Of a stretch of 53,995 nt of DNA, positions 25,356 to 34,416 are shown piece by piece. A program made the translations under genes and the position numbers. Position 1 is the first letter of the stretch. Each line of letters starts with the position of its first letter. This DNA is from JBNKHG01 sp050290225 (GTDB lineage: Bacteria; Pseudomonadota; Gammaproteobacteria; Pseudomonadales; Cellvibrionaceae). The notes under the pieces are model-generated. The model was not told the DNA's origin, searched no databases, and was given only the letters and a program-made list of their open reading frames with translations. The stretch lies in NCBI GenBank assembly GCA_050290225.1, contig JBNKHG010000062.1:1-53995 (forward strand). The letters run 5' to 3'.

Positions 25356-25787
25356 TTATATCGGTGACCAGGCAGTCAGATAGACCACTGAAATATAACG
25401 CAGTGCCTTACCGGTGCCCACCAGTAACAGAAACAGCCACAGTCTGACCCGCATGATCCCCGCAATCAAGGTAAGGGCATCACCGACAACCGGCGTCCAC
25501 GCCAGCAGCAGTGTCCAGAAACCGTAGCGCTGGAACCAGCGCTGAGCCCGCTCGATCTGGGCCGGTTTAAAGTAGAACCAACGTCTATCCTGAAAGTGCA
25601 GCAGATAGCGGCCCAGTAACCAATTGACCACGGCACCCAGCGTATTGCCAAGCGTAGCGACGATCACCAACATCACCGGGTCGCCGCCATCGCGCAGCAA
25701 GGCAAACAGAATCACCTCGGAATAGAACGGAAGGATGGTGGCGGCAAGAAAGGCGGAGCTGAACAGCAATAGGTACGACAGGATCAC
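25356..25787 (-). CDS. YqaA-family (DedA-like) membrane protein
   Basis: A 143-residue YqaA-family protein. It has an N-terminal helix, the LPFYSEVILFALL re-entrant segment, GNTLGAVVNWLLGRYL, a short amphipathic RAQRWFQRYG stretch, and the AWTPVVGDALTLIAGIMR block characteristic of DedA/YqaA relatives. DedA proteins translocate phospholipids; YqaA function is not settled. The start is GTG at 25787, with GGAGAG upstream. Confidence 0.88.
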   Translation of the reverse strand: MILSYLLLFSSAFLAATILPFYSEVILFALLRDGGDPVMLVIVATLGNTLGAVVNWLLGRYLLHFQDRRWFYFKPAQIERAQRWFQRYGFWTLLLAWTPVVGDALTLIAGIMRVRLWLFLLLVGTGKALRYISVVYLTAWSPI

Positions 25788-25922
25788 ACAGCTCTCCGAA
25801 ACGGAACAAACAAGGCAGTAGATGGAAAAAGCACGCCGTATGCCATTTTATGCCGTGGGCATTCTATTTGTTATCGATTTATCGTTCGAGCAATCCGATC
25901 GGCATCCCATGCCACAAGCGTG

Positions 25923-26915
25923 CTATTCCGGTAGTCCCAGCGCATCCAGTATCTTCTCAGTATCCGTAACGATATGTTGCCGCTGCTGGATCAGCATCTT
26001 GGGTATAATGGCACGGTACTTTTCCGGCAACACCGCACCGTTAAAGGACATGATGTCTTCAAGTTTCTCCGCCAGCATCCCGATGAGTCGCGCTTCCTTC
26101 TCCACTTCTGTCTCAGGTTCACCCGGCTCCTCCGTTTCCGGTACAACCTCGACCTCTTCCTCGTCGGCCTGGTTCATCAGGTAGACGCTGAAACAGTCAG
26201 CAATTTGAACAATACCGACACGAGTACACAGCAAACGTGCTTCCAGGGTATCAACCGGCAGGTGGTAGTTGTGATGATTGGCCACAATATCACTGATTGC
26301 ATGGGGAATTTCCCAGCGCTCACACGCTTCGGCGCCGACCCGGACGTGATCGATACCACAGGTTGTCTGCTCGGCGTCAAGTAGCGACGCGGGTGTCATC
26401 CAGTGGTTTTCATCAATACGGGCCGGCCCTTCCGGGACAGCTTGAAAGATGATAAATCGCCCGATGTCATGCAACAGCGCCCCTAGGTAGATGATTTCAC
26501 TCTCCAGATGCAGATCCGGCATCATCTCCACCAATTTCTTGGCGATCACAGCCACTTCGACAGAGTGAACCCAGAGATTCCGGTCGCTCTGGTTGCGTGG
26601 TTCAAAGGAGTCCATCAACGACAGACTGGCGACGATACTGGCGATCTGGCGGGAACCGAGCCGGGCGATGGCATATTTCAGGCTGAACTTCTCCGCCATC
26701 TGGCTCAATCGGCAGGTCTTGGCCGCATACTGTACCAAGCGGATGGAAAAGGTCGGGTCTTGCCTTGCCAGATGGTACACCTCATCCAGAAAACCATCGT
26801 CATCCGGACTCAGGACCAGCAACTGGGAGACAACCGAAGGTAACAGCGGAAGAGACGCAACATGGCTGCTGATGGCCGTCCTATACAGCTGCTGAGTTGG
26901 CCCGATATTATTCAT
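25923..26915 (-). CDS. HDOD-domain signalling protein
   Basis: A 330-residue HDOD protein, a degenerate HD hydrolase-like domain used in bacterial signalling. LPLLPSVVSQLLVL near residue 22 begins the domain, and GALLHDIGRFIIFQ with HVRVGAEACERWEIP marks its HD-like core; the HD pair is retained in LHDIG. The C-terminal 100 residues hold an acidic Glu/Val stretch (EEEVEVVPETEEPGEPE) and a helical tail. The start at 26915 (MNNIG) is preferred over the one 20 codons earlier. It is monocistronic. Confidence 0.85.
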   Translation of the reverse strand: MNNIGPTQQLYRTAISSHVASLPLLPSVVSQLLVLSPDDDGFLDEVYHLARQDPTFSIRLVQYAAKTCRLSQMAEKFSLKYAIARLGSRQIASIVASLSLMDSFEPRNQSDRNLWVHSVEVAVIAKKLVEMMPDLHLESEIIYLGALLHDIGRFIIFQAVPEGPARIDENHWMTPASLLDAEQTTCGIDHVRVGAEACERWEIPHAISDIVANHHNYHLPVDTLEARLLCTRVGIVQIADCFSVYLMNQADEEEVEVVPETEEPGEPETEVEKEARLIGMLAEKLEDIMSFNGAVLPEKYRAIIPKMLIQQRQHIVTDTEKILDALGLPE

Positions 26916-27037
26916 GTATCTGCCTGCATAAAGCGAAATGGCCTTCCCTATTGTCGGCGGCGTCTTACGTACCAATAGTAGCAGATCAGGATTAAAGAGA
27001 TATGTCTATGGAGACCTATTTCCGCACACTGTCAAGA

Positions 27038-28090
27038 TTAAAAAGGTACAGGAAATTGCCTGTGGACGGCATCTATATCGGCCAATAGCTCCTCGTCCAA
27101 AGTGAGTGAAAATGCACCGATATCTTCACGCAACTGCGCCATGGATGTGGCCCCGATAATGGTGGACGTCACCCCATTCACTTGATTGCACCAAGCCAAT
27201 GCCAGTTGAACCGGACTGAGTCCATACCGGGTCGCTACCTCGATGTAGGCTTTGACGGCTTCATTCGATAATGCCGTATCACGAAACAGGCCGTTACGTT
27301 GCATTTTGCTCCAACGCGTACCCGGTGGCCGGGCCCCATCCAGATACTTGCCGGTCAACGCACCGGCTGCCAGTGGCGACCAGGGCAAATAAGCCACATC
27401 GGCATGCACACAGTTCTCGATCAGATAGGGCCAGTCCTTAGTATGCAACAGGTTGAATTCATTCTGGACGGAAGTCACCCGCACCAGATCATGTTGCTCG
27501 CTCAGGCGAATATACTCATTGATGCCCCAGGGAGTATCGTCCGAGAGCCCAAAGTGTCTGATCTTGCCGGCCTTGACACAGGCATCCAGGGCTTGCAGGA
27601 TCTCCAGCATCTGATTGGAATGAGTCCGTGCATCCACCTCGGTAAAACAGAGCATGCCGGGGTGATGCTTGGCGAAATGAGGGGAAGTCCGGTTCGGCCA
27701 ATGCAGCTGATACAGATCGATATAATCGGTCTGGAGCCGGCGCAGCGATCCCTCTACCGAGGCGATAACGGCTTCACCGGTAATATCACCGCCGCTGCGG
27801 ATATACGCCAGACCGTTGCCGGCAATCTTGCTGGTTAAAATAAACTCACTGCGCCGCGCAGGATTGGCGGCGATCCAATTACCAATGATCGTTTCCGTCG
27901 TGCCGTAGGTTTTGGCGGTAGGCGGTATGGCATACATCTCCGCCGTATCGATAAAATTGACACCTTGAGCCAAGGCATACTCAATCTGTTCATTGGCATC
28001 TTGTTGATTGTTCTGAGTACCCCATGTCATGGTGCCCAGACAGACCCGGGATACATCAAGACCGCTACTACCCAATTTCGAATATTCCAT
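27038..28090 (-). CDS. tas: Tas-like NADP(H)-dependent aldo/keto reductase
   Basis: A 350-residue aldo/keto reductase with the Tas pattern: MEYSKLGSSGLDVSRVCLGTMTWG at the N-terminus, FIDTAEMY with the catalytic Asp and Tyr, the catalytic Lys in LTSKIAG, His in YQLHWPNR, and the NADP-binding TSIIGATS-like block near residue 320. Tas proteins reduce unknown carbonyls in the cytoplasm. The start at 28090 matches family length; the earlier in-frame start lacks a ribosome site. Confidence 0.88.
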   Translation of the reverse strand: MEYSKLGSSGLDVSRVCLGTMTWGTQNNQQDANEQIEYALAQGVNFIDTAEMYAIPPTAKTYGTTETIIGNWIAANPARRSEFILTSKIAGNGLAYIRSGGDITGEAVIASVEGSLRRLQTDYIDLYQLHWPNRTSPHFAKHHPGMLCFTEVDARTHSNQMLEILQALDACVKAGKIRHFGLSDDTPWGINEYIRLSEQHDLVRVTSVQNEFNLLHTKDWPYLIENCVHADVAYLPWSPLAAGALTGKYLDGARPPGTRWSKMQRNGLFRDTALSNEAVKAYIEVATRYGLSPVQLALAWCNQVNGVTSTIIGATSMAQLREDIGAFSLTLDEELLADIDAVHRQFPVPF

Positions 28091-28214
28091 CTCAATAACC
28101 ACTTTCTCATCTACCGTTAACAAAGCCGCATGGTGACTCCACCACCTGCGCCGTCAAACCCCTTGCATATAATAAAGGCACAAACACCGTACAAAACCAC
28201 GAGGAAATAACGGT

Positions 28215-28559
28215 TTACCGGTGAAACCGCCTGGAATCGTCCGGGGTCTCATCACGCTCTGCCAGGGAGTAATCCCGGATAACGTTGGCTACGCGTATTC
28301 GGTAATCTTGAAAGAGACGGCTACGCCCTTTCTCCTGCGCCTCACGATGCGCTTCCAGGTTTCGCCAAACCTGGACCGCCTCTTCATCCCGCCAAAATGA
28401 AAGCGAAAGTATCTTCCCCGGTTCCGTCAGACTCTGAAACCGCTCAATCGAAATAAATCCCGGGATATCGGACAGGTACGTCTTCAAATCGGCAGCGATG
28501 GACAGATACTCCTCTTTACCTTCTGCCGTCGGAATTACTTCAAATATGACTGCCAGCAT
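28215..28559 (-). CDS. Antibiotic-biosynthesis-monooxygenase (ABM) domain protein
   Basis: A 114-residue ABM-fold protein (dimeric ferredoxin-like beta-alpha barrel). VIFEVIPTAEGKEEYL, GFISIERFQSL, ILSLSFWRDEEAVQVWRN and HREAQEKGRSRLFQDYRI are typical of this group, which includes haem-degrading and quinol-oxidising monooxygenases as well as many of unknown function. The start at 28559 follows AGGGAA. It lies between the aldo/keto reductase and the LEA14-like lipoprotein on the same strand. Confidence 0.88.
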   Translation of the reverse strand: MLAVIFEVIPTAEGKEEYLSIAADLKTYLSDIPGFISIERFQSLTEPGKILSLSFWRDEEAVQVWRNLEAHREAQEKGRSRLFQDYRIRVANVIRDYSLAERDETPDDSRRFHR

Positions 28560-28646
28560 TCTTTGATTCCCTATGACGTGTACAACAAGAGACTAACCTT
28601 CTGGATCAGGTATAGAGTCCGTCGGCAAAGCGCGCAAATCCGACAG

Positions 28647-29117
28647 CTACCTACCGCTGGGAAGCGTAAACTGTCCCGACTCTTCAACATTGACAAAGGG
28701 CCACACACCGCCCACATCAAGCCTGGCCTTGAAGGTAAAACCGAAACTATCGCGCTGGCGGGAAAACAGATCGCCCAGTAGACGGACACTGCCGAACAGA
28801 TCGGTACTGGCTTCGATGGTGAAATCGGCCATGCCGTAAGGCGGTACCGTGGGCAAATCCCCTTTGGCCCCACTCAACACCCGATTGCCCTCCACCTCAA
28901 GGGAGTAGCTCATGCCTTTGAGCGATAACGCCGTGCGATTGGGATTGATCACCTGCAGTCCGATATTGAATCGGGGCACATGTCCCACTGAATCGGGTGA
29001 CACGGCGAAAGAGGTAATATTGACCTGTGGTTTCTCGTAACCGGGAGATAAACTGGCACAACCGGTCAGCATGAGTATGCACAGAAGTAAAACGGCAGTA
29101 GCTCGTAGACTAGGCAT
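28647..29117 (-). CDS. LEA14/WHy-domain lipoprotein
   Basis: A 156-residue lipoprotein. The signal peptide ends in the lipobox LTGC (Cys20), and the mature part is a single WHy/LEA-type-2 beta domain (VNITSFAVSPDSVGHVPRFNIGLQVINPN, cited only by its ends: VNITSFAV and LQVINPN). These proteins are surface or periplasmic beta-sandwiches linked to desiccation or envelope stress. The start at 29117 has AGGGAA upstream. Its stop is 87 bp from the ABM gene start. Confidence 0.88.
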   Translation of the reverse strand: MPSLRATAVLLLCILMLTGCASLSPGYEKPQVNITSFAVSPDSVGHVPRFNIGLQVINPNRTALSLKGMSYSLEVEGNRVLSGAKGDLPTVPPYGMADFTIEASTDLFGSVRLLGDLFSRQRDSFGFTFKARLDVGGVWPFVNVEESGQFTLPSGR

Positions 29118-29468
29118 AAAATTTCCCTGTCACTATTGTTATCAAATTGTCATGGTGCCCAGGAGAGAATTTAGCATGATTTACAGCCCCGTCCTCGAAT
29201 ACATTCACAGAATTACCGCACAACCATTGCCGATTACAACCCCGCCTTTTCATGCTGGCCCGAGACCCATGGACAGTTTGTTTCAAACCTCATCGACTGT
29301 TGCACACTCATCTCTTTACACGGAATGTTCCGGATTTCATCGCGGTGCTCACGCTTTTCCACCAAAATTATTCATGGGCTTCATTCCAAGATGATTCCAT
29401 GGCGAAACGGATACAGTTAGCGCTGGCCTACCCTGGAATCCCAGTCTACGCTTAAACGTCTGTGCCTA
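29118..29468. other. Intergenic region, no gene seen
   Basis: About 350 bp between two minus-strand genes. It holds the upstream region of the lipoprotein gene. Short open frames exist but have no ribosome site or recognisable product. No repeat or hairpin of note. Confidence 0.5.
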
Positions 29469-30470
29469 TTATGTTGTGTGTTGCCAGCCGGTGAAAAATG
29501 GTGGCAGGTTGTAGGCGGTCTTGATCTCTTCCGATGAAGCGTTACAACCACTGAATTGTAAAACAACCTTCTTGCCGGTCAATTGATCTTTCAACTTAAG
29601 TGCCGCCATGATCGACGCGGCACCGGCACCCTCCAAATAGTTGTGGGTATAATACCCAGCCAGGGCGATGCCTTCATATATTTCCTCTTCAGACAATATG
29701 ATGAAATCCGTCAGGTTATTCTTATAAATTTCAAATGGCGTTTGGTACGCGATACCGGTCGCAAACCCGCCGGCGAACGTCTTGTTGTCCGCCGATTCGA
29801 TCTTTCCCGACTGCCAGGAGCGATAGGCGGCACTGGACCTTTCGGCCTGCACACCGAAGATCTCTATTTTTGGATTGATCGTCTTTAACACTACCGTGGC
29901 GGCAGCTGCTTCGCTTCCGGCACCAATTGGTACAATCACCGCATCCACATCCGCCAGCGCTTCAATTATCTCAATAAACTCAGTTCCGACTCCATTGATC
30001 AGATGGGGCTCATCTGCCGGGTGAGCGTAATAGAGCGCTCGCTGATTGAGCATCTCTTGAACGACCGCTGAAGCCTCTTCAAAGGTCTCCCCCGCTTCAA
30101 TCAGGGTGGCTCCGGTAGCGCGAATATTACGATTCTTGGCGGGGTTATTGTTCTCCGGCACCACGATGGTCGCCTCTATCCCAAACCAAGCGGCGGTCTG
30201 CGCAATCGAAAGTCCATGATTGCCCGTTGAAAAGGTGATGACACCCTCCACATTTGACCGGGACAGATGATGCATGAGGTTAATGCCACCCCTCACCTTG
30301 AAGGTACCCGTGGGATTATAGTTTTCGTGTTTTACATATACGTCGGCATTCAACAGGGATGACAGATTGTCGTAACGGGTAAGCTGTGTCGGAATCAGAT
30401 GGCGGTATACAACAGAACGCGCCTTCAGAACTTCTGCCAATGAAATCGGGTAACGCTTATGATCGACCAT
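29469..30470 (-). CDS. PLP-dependent threonine/serine dehydratase-family enzyme
   Basis: A 333-residue fold-type II pyridoxal-phosphate enzyme. The PLP Lys is K58 in TGTFKVRGG, the substrate loop is STGNHGLSIAQ, and the phosphate-binding Gly cluster is PIGAGSEAAA. Family members deaminate threonine or serine or act as racemases; the TFKVRGG variant (usually SFKxRGA) and single-domain form point to a catabolic threonine dehydratase or a hydroxyectoine-utilisation EutB-like protein, without deciding between them. The start ATG at 30470 has GGAG 7 bp upstream; a TTG one codon earlier is less likely. No ectoine genes are nearby. Confidence 0.85.
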   Translation of the reverse strand: MVDHKRYPISLAEVLKARSVVYRHLIPTQLTRYDNLSSLLNADVYVKHENYNPTGTFKVRGGINLMHHLSRSNVEGVITFSTGNHGLSIAQTAAWFGIEATIVVPENNNPAKNRNIRATGATLIEAGETFEEASAVVQEMLNQRALYYAHPADEPHLINGVGTEFIEIIEALADVDAVIVPIGAGSEAAAATVVLKTINPKIEIFGVQAERSSAAYRSWQSGKIESADNKTFAGGFATGIAYQTPFEIYKNNLTDFIILSEEEIYEGIALAGYYTHNYLEGAGAASIMAALKLKDQLTGKKVVLQFSGCNASSEEIKTAYNLPPFFTGWQHTT

Positions 30471-30545
30471 CAATCACTCCATTGTTAGAACCAGCACTCT
30501 CCCCATACCCAATGCGGAAATCGGGACCTGGTCTTATCAATTTAA

Positions 30546-31553
30546 TCAATCATCATCTTCAAGATGACGAATGGGATCACTGAGATCCATGCCACAGTGC
30601 GGACAGCGGTTATGTTCGATTTGTTCGCGCTGGTGTTGGATAGCTTGCAAAATAGATCGCTCATCCACTTCATTAAGATTAAGTTTCTCTAACAGCGCAT
30701 CGAGATCCGCCTGTTCCTGCTCGGTGATAACACCGTCCTCCATGACATCACTGACTTTTTCTTCCAGTAATAACCGGCTCCGATGTAGGGCGTTATTGAA
30801 CCCCGATGCCAATATACCCGCCGGCAATGCCACCATACCCAAACCCAGCACACCAATAACGGCGCTCAGTACTTTACCCATGATCGTGATAGGCACCATA
30901 TCCCCATAACCCACTGTTGTCATAGTAATCACTGCCCAATACATGGAGGCGGGGATGGAGGAAAAGATATGGGGCTGGGCTTTGTGCTCAAAGATATAGA
31001 CCAATGTAGAAGCCATAAACATCAAGAGCATGGAGACAAACATGGCGGCCGAAATCGTCCGTGACTCTTCCCGGAACACGTTGAATAACATGGTCATTGA
31101 ACTGGAATAACGGGTTAGCTTGAAGATTCGAAGCAGACGCAGCGCACGTAGGATGCGCAAGTCGACCCCGACTATCAACCCCAGGTAAAAAGGTGCTATA
31201 GCAATCAGATCAATTAACGCAAACCAGGTAAACATATAGCGCAGGCGGCCAAGAATGGGGTGACGGTGATTGGACCGAAAGGGGTTATCCACCGTCGACC
31301 AAACGCGGGCGATATACTCAATGGAAAAGAAGACAACCGAGACAAGTTCAAACCCATAGAAAAAATTGGGCGCTGCCTCTTTAATATTCTGTTCGGACTC
31401 CAGTACCACTGCCAACACGTTTAGCGAAATCAGCACGATAAGACTGATATCGATAACATGCGTCAAGCGATCATTGCGGTTGGTGGAGAAGAGCACTTCC
31501 ATGGTTCGTTGGCGTGCCCGATAGTAGATGGTGTGTAATGCTTCCCCTTCCAT
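30546..31553 (-). CDS. Voltage-gated potassium-channel-like ion transporter
   Basis: A 335-residue six-helix channel. The S4 segment has regularly spaced Arg (LRILRALRLLRIFKL), and the pore helix ends in the K-selectivity sequence TVGYGDM, so one subunit of a tetrameric Kv-type channel is expected. The C-terminal 100 residues are cytoplasmic: an acidic EF-like DVMEDGVITEQEQADLD helix pair, a coiled-coil, and a CPHCGMDL half zinc ribbon at the end. A CxxC tail on a Kv channel is uncommon. The start at 31553 lacks a clear ribosome site; an ATG 17 codons later is an alternative. Confidence 0.88.
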   Translation of the reverse strand: MEGEALHTIYYRARQRTMEVLFSTNRNDRLTHVIDISLIVLISLNVLAVVLESEQNIKEAAPNFFYGFELVSVVFFSIEYIARVWSTVDNPFRSNHRHPILGRLRYMFTWFALIDLIAIAPFYLGLIVGVDLRILRALRLLRIFKLTRYSSSMTMLFNVFREESRTISAAMFVSMLLMFMASTLVYIFEHKAQPHIFSSIPASMYWAVITMTTVGYGDMVPITIMGKVLSAVIGVLGLGMVALPAGILASGFNNALHRSRLLLEEKVSDVMEDGVITEQEQADLDALLEKLNLNEVDERSILQAIQHQREQIEHNRCPHCGMDLSDPIRHLEDDD

Positions 31554-31965
31554 ATCAATAGGATAAAGGCAATTCGACGAAATCCAAAGGGAAATTTTTC
31601 GAAGCGGCTATACTTCAATCCAGAAGTCGGGATTCGGACGCCATCTGACTGAAAAATTGACAATCGCCACGATACGAATAGTGCACCATTCACATCCACA
31701 GAAGAAGTGGTGGGTTATTTGTAGTGCTTGGGAGCGAGACCAATCGGGTTCACGAAGAACATGGACGGCGCATGCCGCTGGCGATAACAGAGTAGACCAC
31801 TAGGTTAATACAATACGCAGGACCGGATTACGCCTACGGACCCCAGGCGCATTTGATACTAACAATAAAGCAGAGATTCTAAAGCGTCGTTTTTTATTCG
31901 ATCAATAGCTGTGTTTTGATCTTTCTCCACCCACCAAGGGTGAACCATAGTCTATGGAGGAGCTG
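31554..31965. other. Intergenic region, no gene seen
   Basis: About 410 bp between the divergent channel and diguanylate cyclase genes. It must hold both promoters. No hairpin, repeat or credible small gene was found; the sequence becomes AT-rich just before the cyclase start. Confidence 0.5.
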
Positions 31966-32910
31966 ATGCTCAAGATCAAACAAGAGGAACTACAAGCCGG
32001 ACTGCAGGAGCTAGACCAAGCACTCTACTATCATGAACAGTGGCACTCGGAACTGATCCGTACCATTATCTGCCACCTGCCCTACAACCCCAGTGATGTA
32101 GCGGAAAATGCCCACCGCCTGTGCCGCTTCGGTAGGTGGTGCTACGACACGCCACCCAAGGCGTTACGTGAGCACCCGTCATTTGTTGCCATGGCGGTTG
32201 AACACCAGCGTATGCATCAACTGGGCGCCAAATTGCTGCTCGCAGCAGAGCTGAGGCAATCCGGACTACCGAAAGATTACGACAGCTTCAAGAACTCCCT
32301 GGATCACCTGCGGCTGGAAATCGATACGTTAAAACGGGAAATTGTCGATACACTCTATAATCGAGATATCGTAACCGGCGCAGAGAATCGCGTTCGCATG
32401 CTTATCAAGTTGCGGGAACTCCACGAACTGGTCAAACGCAACGTCTACCCATGCGGCATTGTGATCATGGATCTGGATCATTTTAAGACGATCAATGACA
32501 CCTATGGGCATCCGATGGGCGACCAGGTGCTTGCCACCTCCGTACAGAATATCATGAAGCACTTACGCCCCTACGACAGCGTATTTCGATATGGTGGAGA
32601 CGAATTCCTACTAACCCTGCCGGATGCCGACCTGGAATTCACTCAGACCGTGGTTGACCGGATTATCGCCGTCTTCAACACCCTGGTATTTCCCACCAGC
32701 GGGACACAGACGGTCGCCACCACCGCCTCATTCGGTATCACCCTACTCGACCCTACCGTCAGCGTGGAAGAGTCCATTATCCGTGCAGACATGGCCCTCT
32801 ATGCCGCCAAAACATCTGGCCGCAATATCGCCCGCGCCTGGGATCAATCCATGATCCAAAGAGCAGATGCCGATCCAGTCAGCATACATTCCGACTCAAA
32901 TAGTAATTAG
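31966..32910 (+). CDS. dgcZ: Zinc-sensing diguanylate cyclase DgcZ
   Basis: A 314-residue cyclase with an N-terminal CZB zinc-binding domain and a C-terminal GGDEF domain. The putative zinc ligands H23, C53, H80 and H84 match in residue spacing the H22/C52/H79/H83 set known for E. coli DgcZ, where zinc inhibits the enzyme. The GGDEF signature is intact (residues 210-214) with an RxxD inhibitory site five residues before it (R201, D204), so the enzyme should make cyclic di-GMP and be product-inhibited. The start at 31966 has GGAGGAG 4-5 bp upstream; an ATG four codons earlier overlaps that site. Confidence 0.9.
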   Translation: MLKIKQEELQAGLQELDQALYYHEQWHSELIRTIICHLPYNPSDVAENAHRLCRFGRWCYDTPPKALREHPSFVAMAVEHQRMHQLGAKLLLAAELRQSGLPKDYDSFKNSLDHLRLEIDTLKREIVDTLYNRDIVTGAENRVRMLIKLRELHELVKRNVYPCGIVIMDLDHFKTINDTYGHPMGDQVLATSVQNIMKHLRPYDSVFRYGGDEFLLTLPDADLEFTQTVVDRIIAVFNTLVFPTSGTQTVATTASFGITLLDPTVSVEESIIRADMALYAAKTSGRNIARAWDQSMIQRADADPVSIHSDSNSN

Positions 32911-32958
32911 CCATATTTGTAGAAGGTAGGCTGCAAATGATGGAATCGGATCGCGATG

Positions 32959-33477
32959 TCACTCTCGCACTACCGTATATCCCTCTGCCTGTAGCGCCAA
33001 CTTTGCATTGAGTGCCGCCGCAATCGCATAGGAGTGCAGCGCCGTTACATAGCTGGCCATCGGCGGGTAGCCACAAATGTTCCAGTTTGGATTGTGATTG
33101 CAATTACATGTTCCATCTTCATAGACATTGCAGCGCTGATTTCCAAACCAATTGGTGATGTGAGTCTTGCCTTTTCTTATATTAATGGTATTTGTAGCCG
33201 GGTTAAAATTGATCACCCATGTCGCATGGGCATAAAGCTGGGGTGGGCGCCCATTGGTCAGTGTACCAATTAGCACGTCATTACTGTATACCGTCCTTCC
33301 ACCTGCCTGATCGACAAACCAGTGTGTCTGCATTTGTGAACTGACTGTATATAGATCAAGTACTCGAGGGATATGAAAATCGGTACTTACCCGTGTATTG
33401 AAATCCCGGGCAATGACATTACCGACTTGGGTGAGGAATAGCGCGACAAATACTGCAAGTTGTTTCGAGTATTTCAT
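32959..33477 (-). CDS. Exported protein of unknown function
   Basis: A 172-residue protein with a signal peptide (residues 1-23, ending NVIA) and a mature domain rich in beta-forming residues, Asn and Tyr. Four Cys are grouped in NQRCNVYEDGTCNCNHNPNWNIC (given by position, about residues 113-135; three lie within 16 residues), probably disulfide-bonded. I do not recognise the family. It is a single gene, convergent with dgcZ. The AT content is slightly higher than that of its neighbours. Confidence 0.65.
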   Translation of the reverse strand: MKYSKQLAVFVALFLTQVGNVIARDFNTRVSTDFHIPRVLDLYTVSSQMQTHWFVDQAGGRTVYSNDVLIGTLTNGRPPQLYAHATWVINFNPATNTINIRKGKTHITNWFGNQRCNVYEDGTCNCNHNPNWNICGYPPMASYVTALHSYAIAAALNAKLALQAEGYTVVRE

Positions 33478-33618
33478 TTTCCTTGTCCTTTTTGACTTTA
33501 GTTATCCATCGTGGCATCCACTTTTACATTGCGCGTACCGGTCTCCTCCACCTCGTAAAATGTACTTAGGGTTTTCTCGTGAATGCTTCACTGGGCGGGA
33601 TTGAACCGACCTAATAGA

Positions 33619-33951
33619 TTAGGTGTAGCGGGGTGCGAACATGATGATTGCCATACCCACCAAAGCCACCGACGATCCCACCACATCCCAGACTGTAGGA
33701 CGAATTCCATCTACCGCCCATAGCCACAGTATAGCCACAAAAATGTAAACCCCGCCGTAAGCCGCATAAACCCGTCCAGCCGCAGTCGGGTGTAGAGAAA
33801 GTAGCCAGGCAAACGTCATCAGGCTGAGTACGCCTGGCAACAATAGCCAGATCGTTTTACCTTCGCGAAGCCAAAGGTATGGCAGGTAGCAGCCGATAAT
33901 CTCAGCCACTGCCGTGAAAAGAAACAACACAACAGTCTTCAATTCAACCAA
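33619..33951 (-). CDS. ynfA: YnfA-family (UPF0060) membrane protein
   Basis: A 110-residue protein with four helices and the strongly conserved UPF0060 blocks: AEIIGCYLPYLWLREG near residue 16, PTAAGRVYAAYGGVYI near residue 55, and WDVVGSSVALVGMAIIM near residue 88. YnfA is related to small-multidrug-resistance transporters; its role is unproven. A single gene. Confidence 0.93.
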   Translation of the reverse strand: MVELKTVVLFLFTAVAEIIGCYLPYLWLREGKTIWLLLPGVLSLMTFAWLLSLHPTAAGRVYAAYGGVYIFVAILWLWAVDGIRPTVWDVVGSSVALVGMAIIMFAPRYT

Positions 33952-34341
33952 GAGACCGGACCTCCATAAAAGGATGCATCACGATACCGAAAAAAGTTAC
34001 TTCTAACCATTTTATATCTACTCACTACTGTCTCATAAACTCCCCCTCCCCTTGGAGACGATTACAAGGATGTAGTCGGTTGGCCACGTCGGAAACGTGT
34101 GGCCCAGGGTTGGGGTGTGGGGGAATATCAGCCAACTCATTGATTTTTTTATATCCCCTTAACCTATCCTTCTCCCGAGGGGAGAAGGAACGCGCGTATT
34201 GGTTTTCTATGTCGCGCTAACCGACTGATGACTAAATTATGGCTTACAATCAGCTTGTTGCAGAAAACCAAAGTGGTTCTTACTGGAACAGCAGTGATAT
34301 CCACTATCTAGCATTCAGGGACATATGTCCCTCGTTCTATG
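33952..34341. other. Intergenic region carrying a dispersed repeat
   Basis: About 390 bp. It holds repeat copy A at 34041-34124 and a second palindrome near 34160-34190 (CCTTCTCCC...GGGAGAAGG). No gene is supported; one open frame here has no recognisable product or ribosome site. Confidence 0.55.
34041..34124 (+). repeat. Dispersed intergenic repeat, copy A
   Basis: Shares GGATGT-GTCGGTTGGCCAC and TGTGGCCCAGGGTTGGG blocks with copy B at 43914-43999, including a GGCCAC...GTGGCC dyad. Copy C near 41194 retains only the outer CCCTCTCC/TTGGGGTGAGGG part. Non-coding, between genes in every case. Confidence 0.75.
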
Positions 34342-34366
34342 AAAAAAACCCCGGCATACGCCGGGG
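34342..34366 (-). terminator. Intrinsic terminator for the solute-binding protein gene
   Basis: On the minus strand, ACCCCGGC and GCCGGGGT form a GC stem with a short loop followed by seven T residues, about 50 bp after the stop codon of the periplasmic binding protein. Confidence 0.85.
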
Positions 34367-34416
34367 TCTCTGTCTAGGCCTCCGCAATTGGACTCAATTG
34401 CAGATGGAAGCCGACA

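Noticed and set aside
29071..29455. Small plus-strand frames in the 29 kb gap
   Set aside because: No ribosome site, and composition not protein-like.
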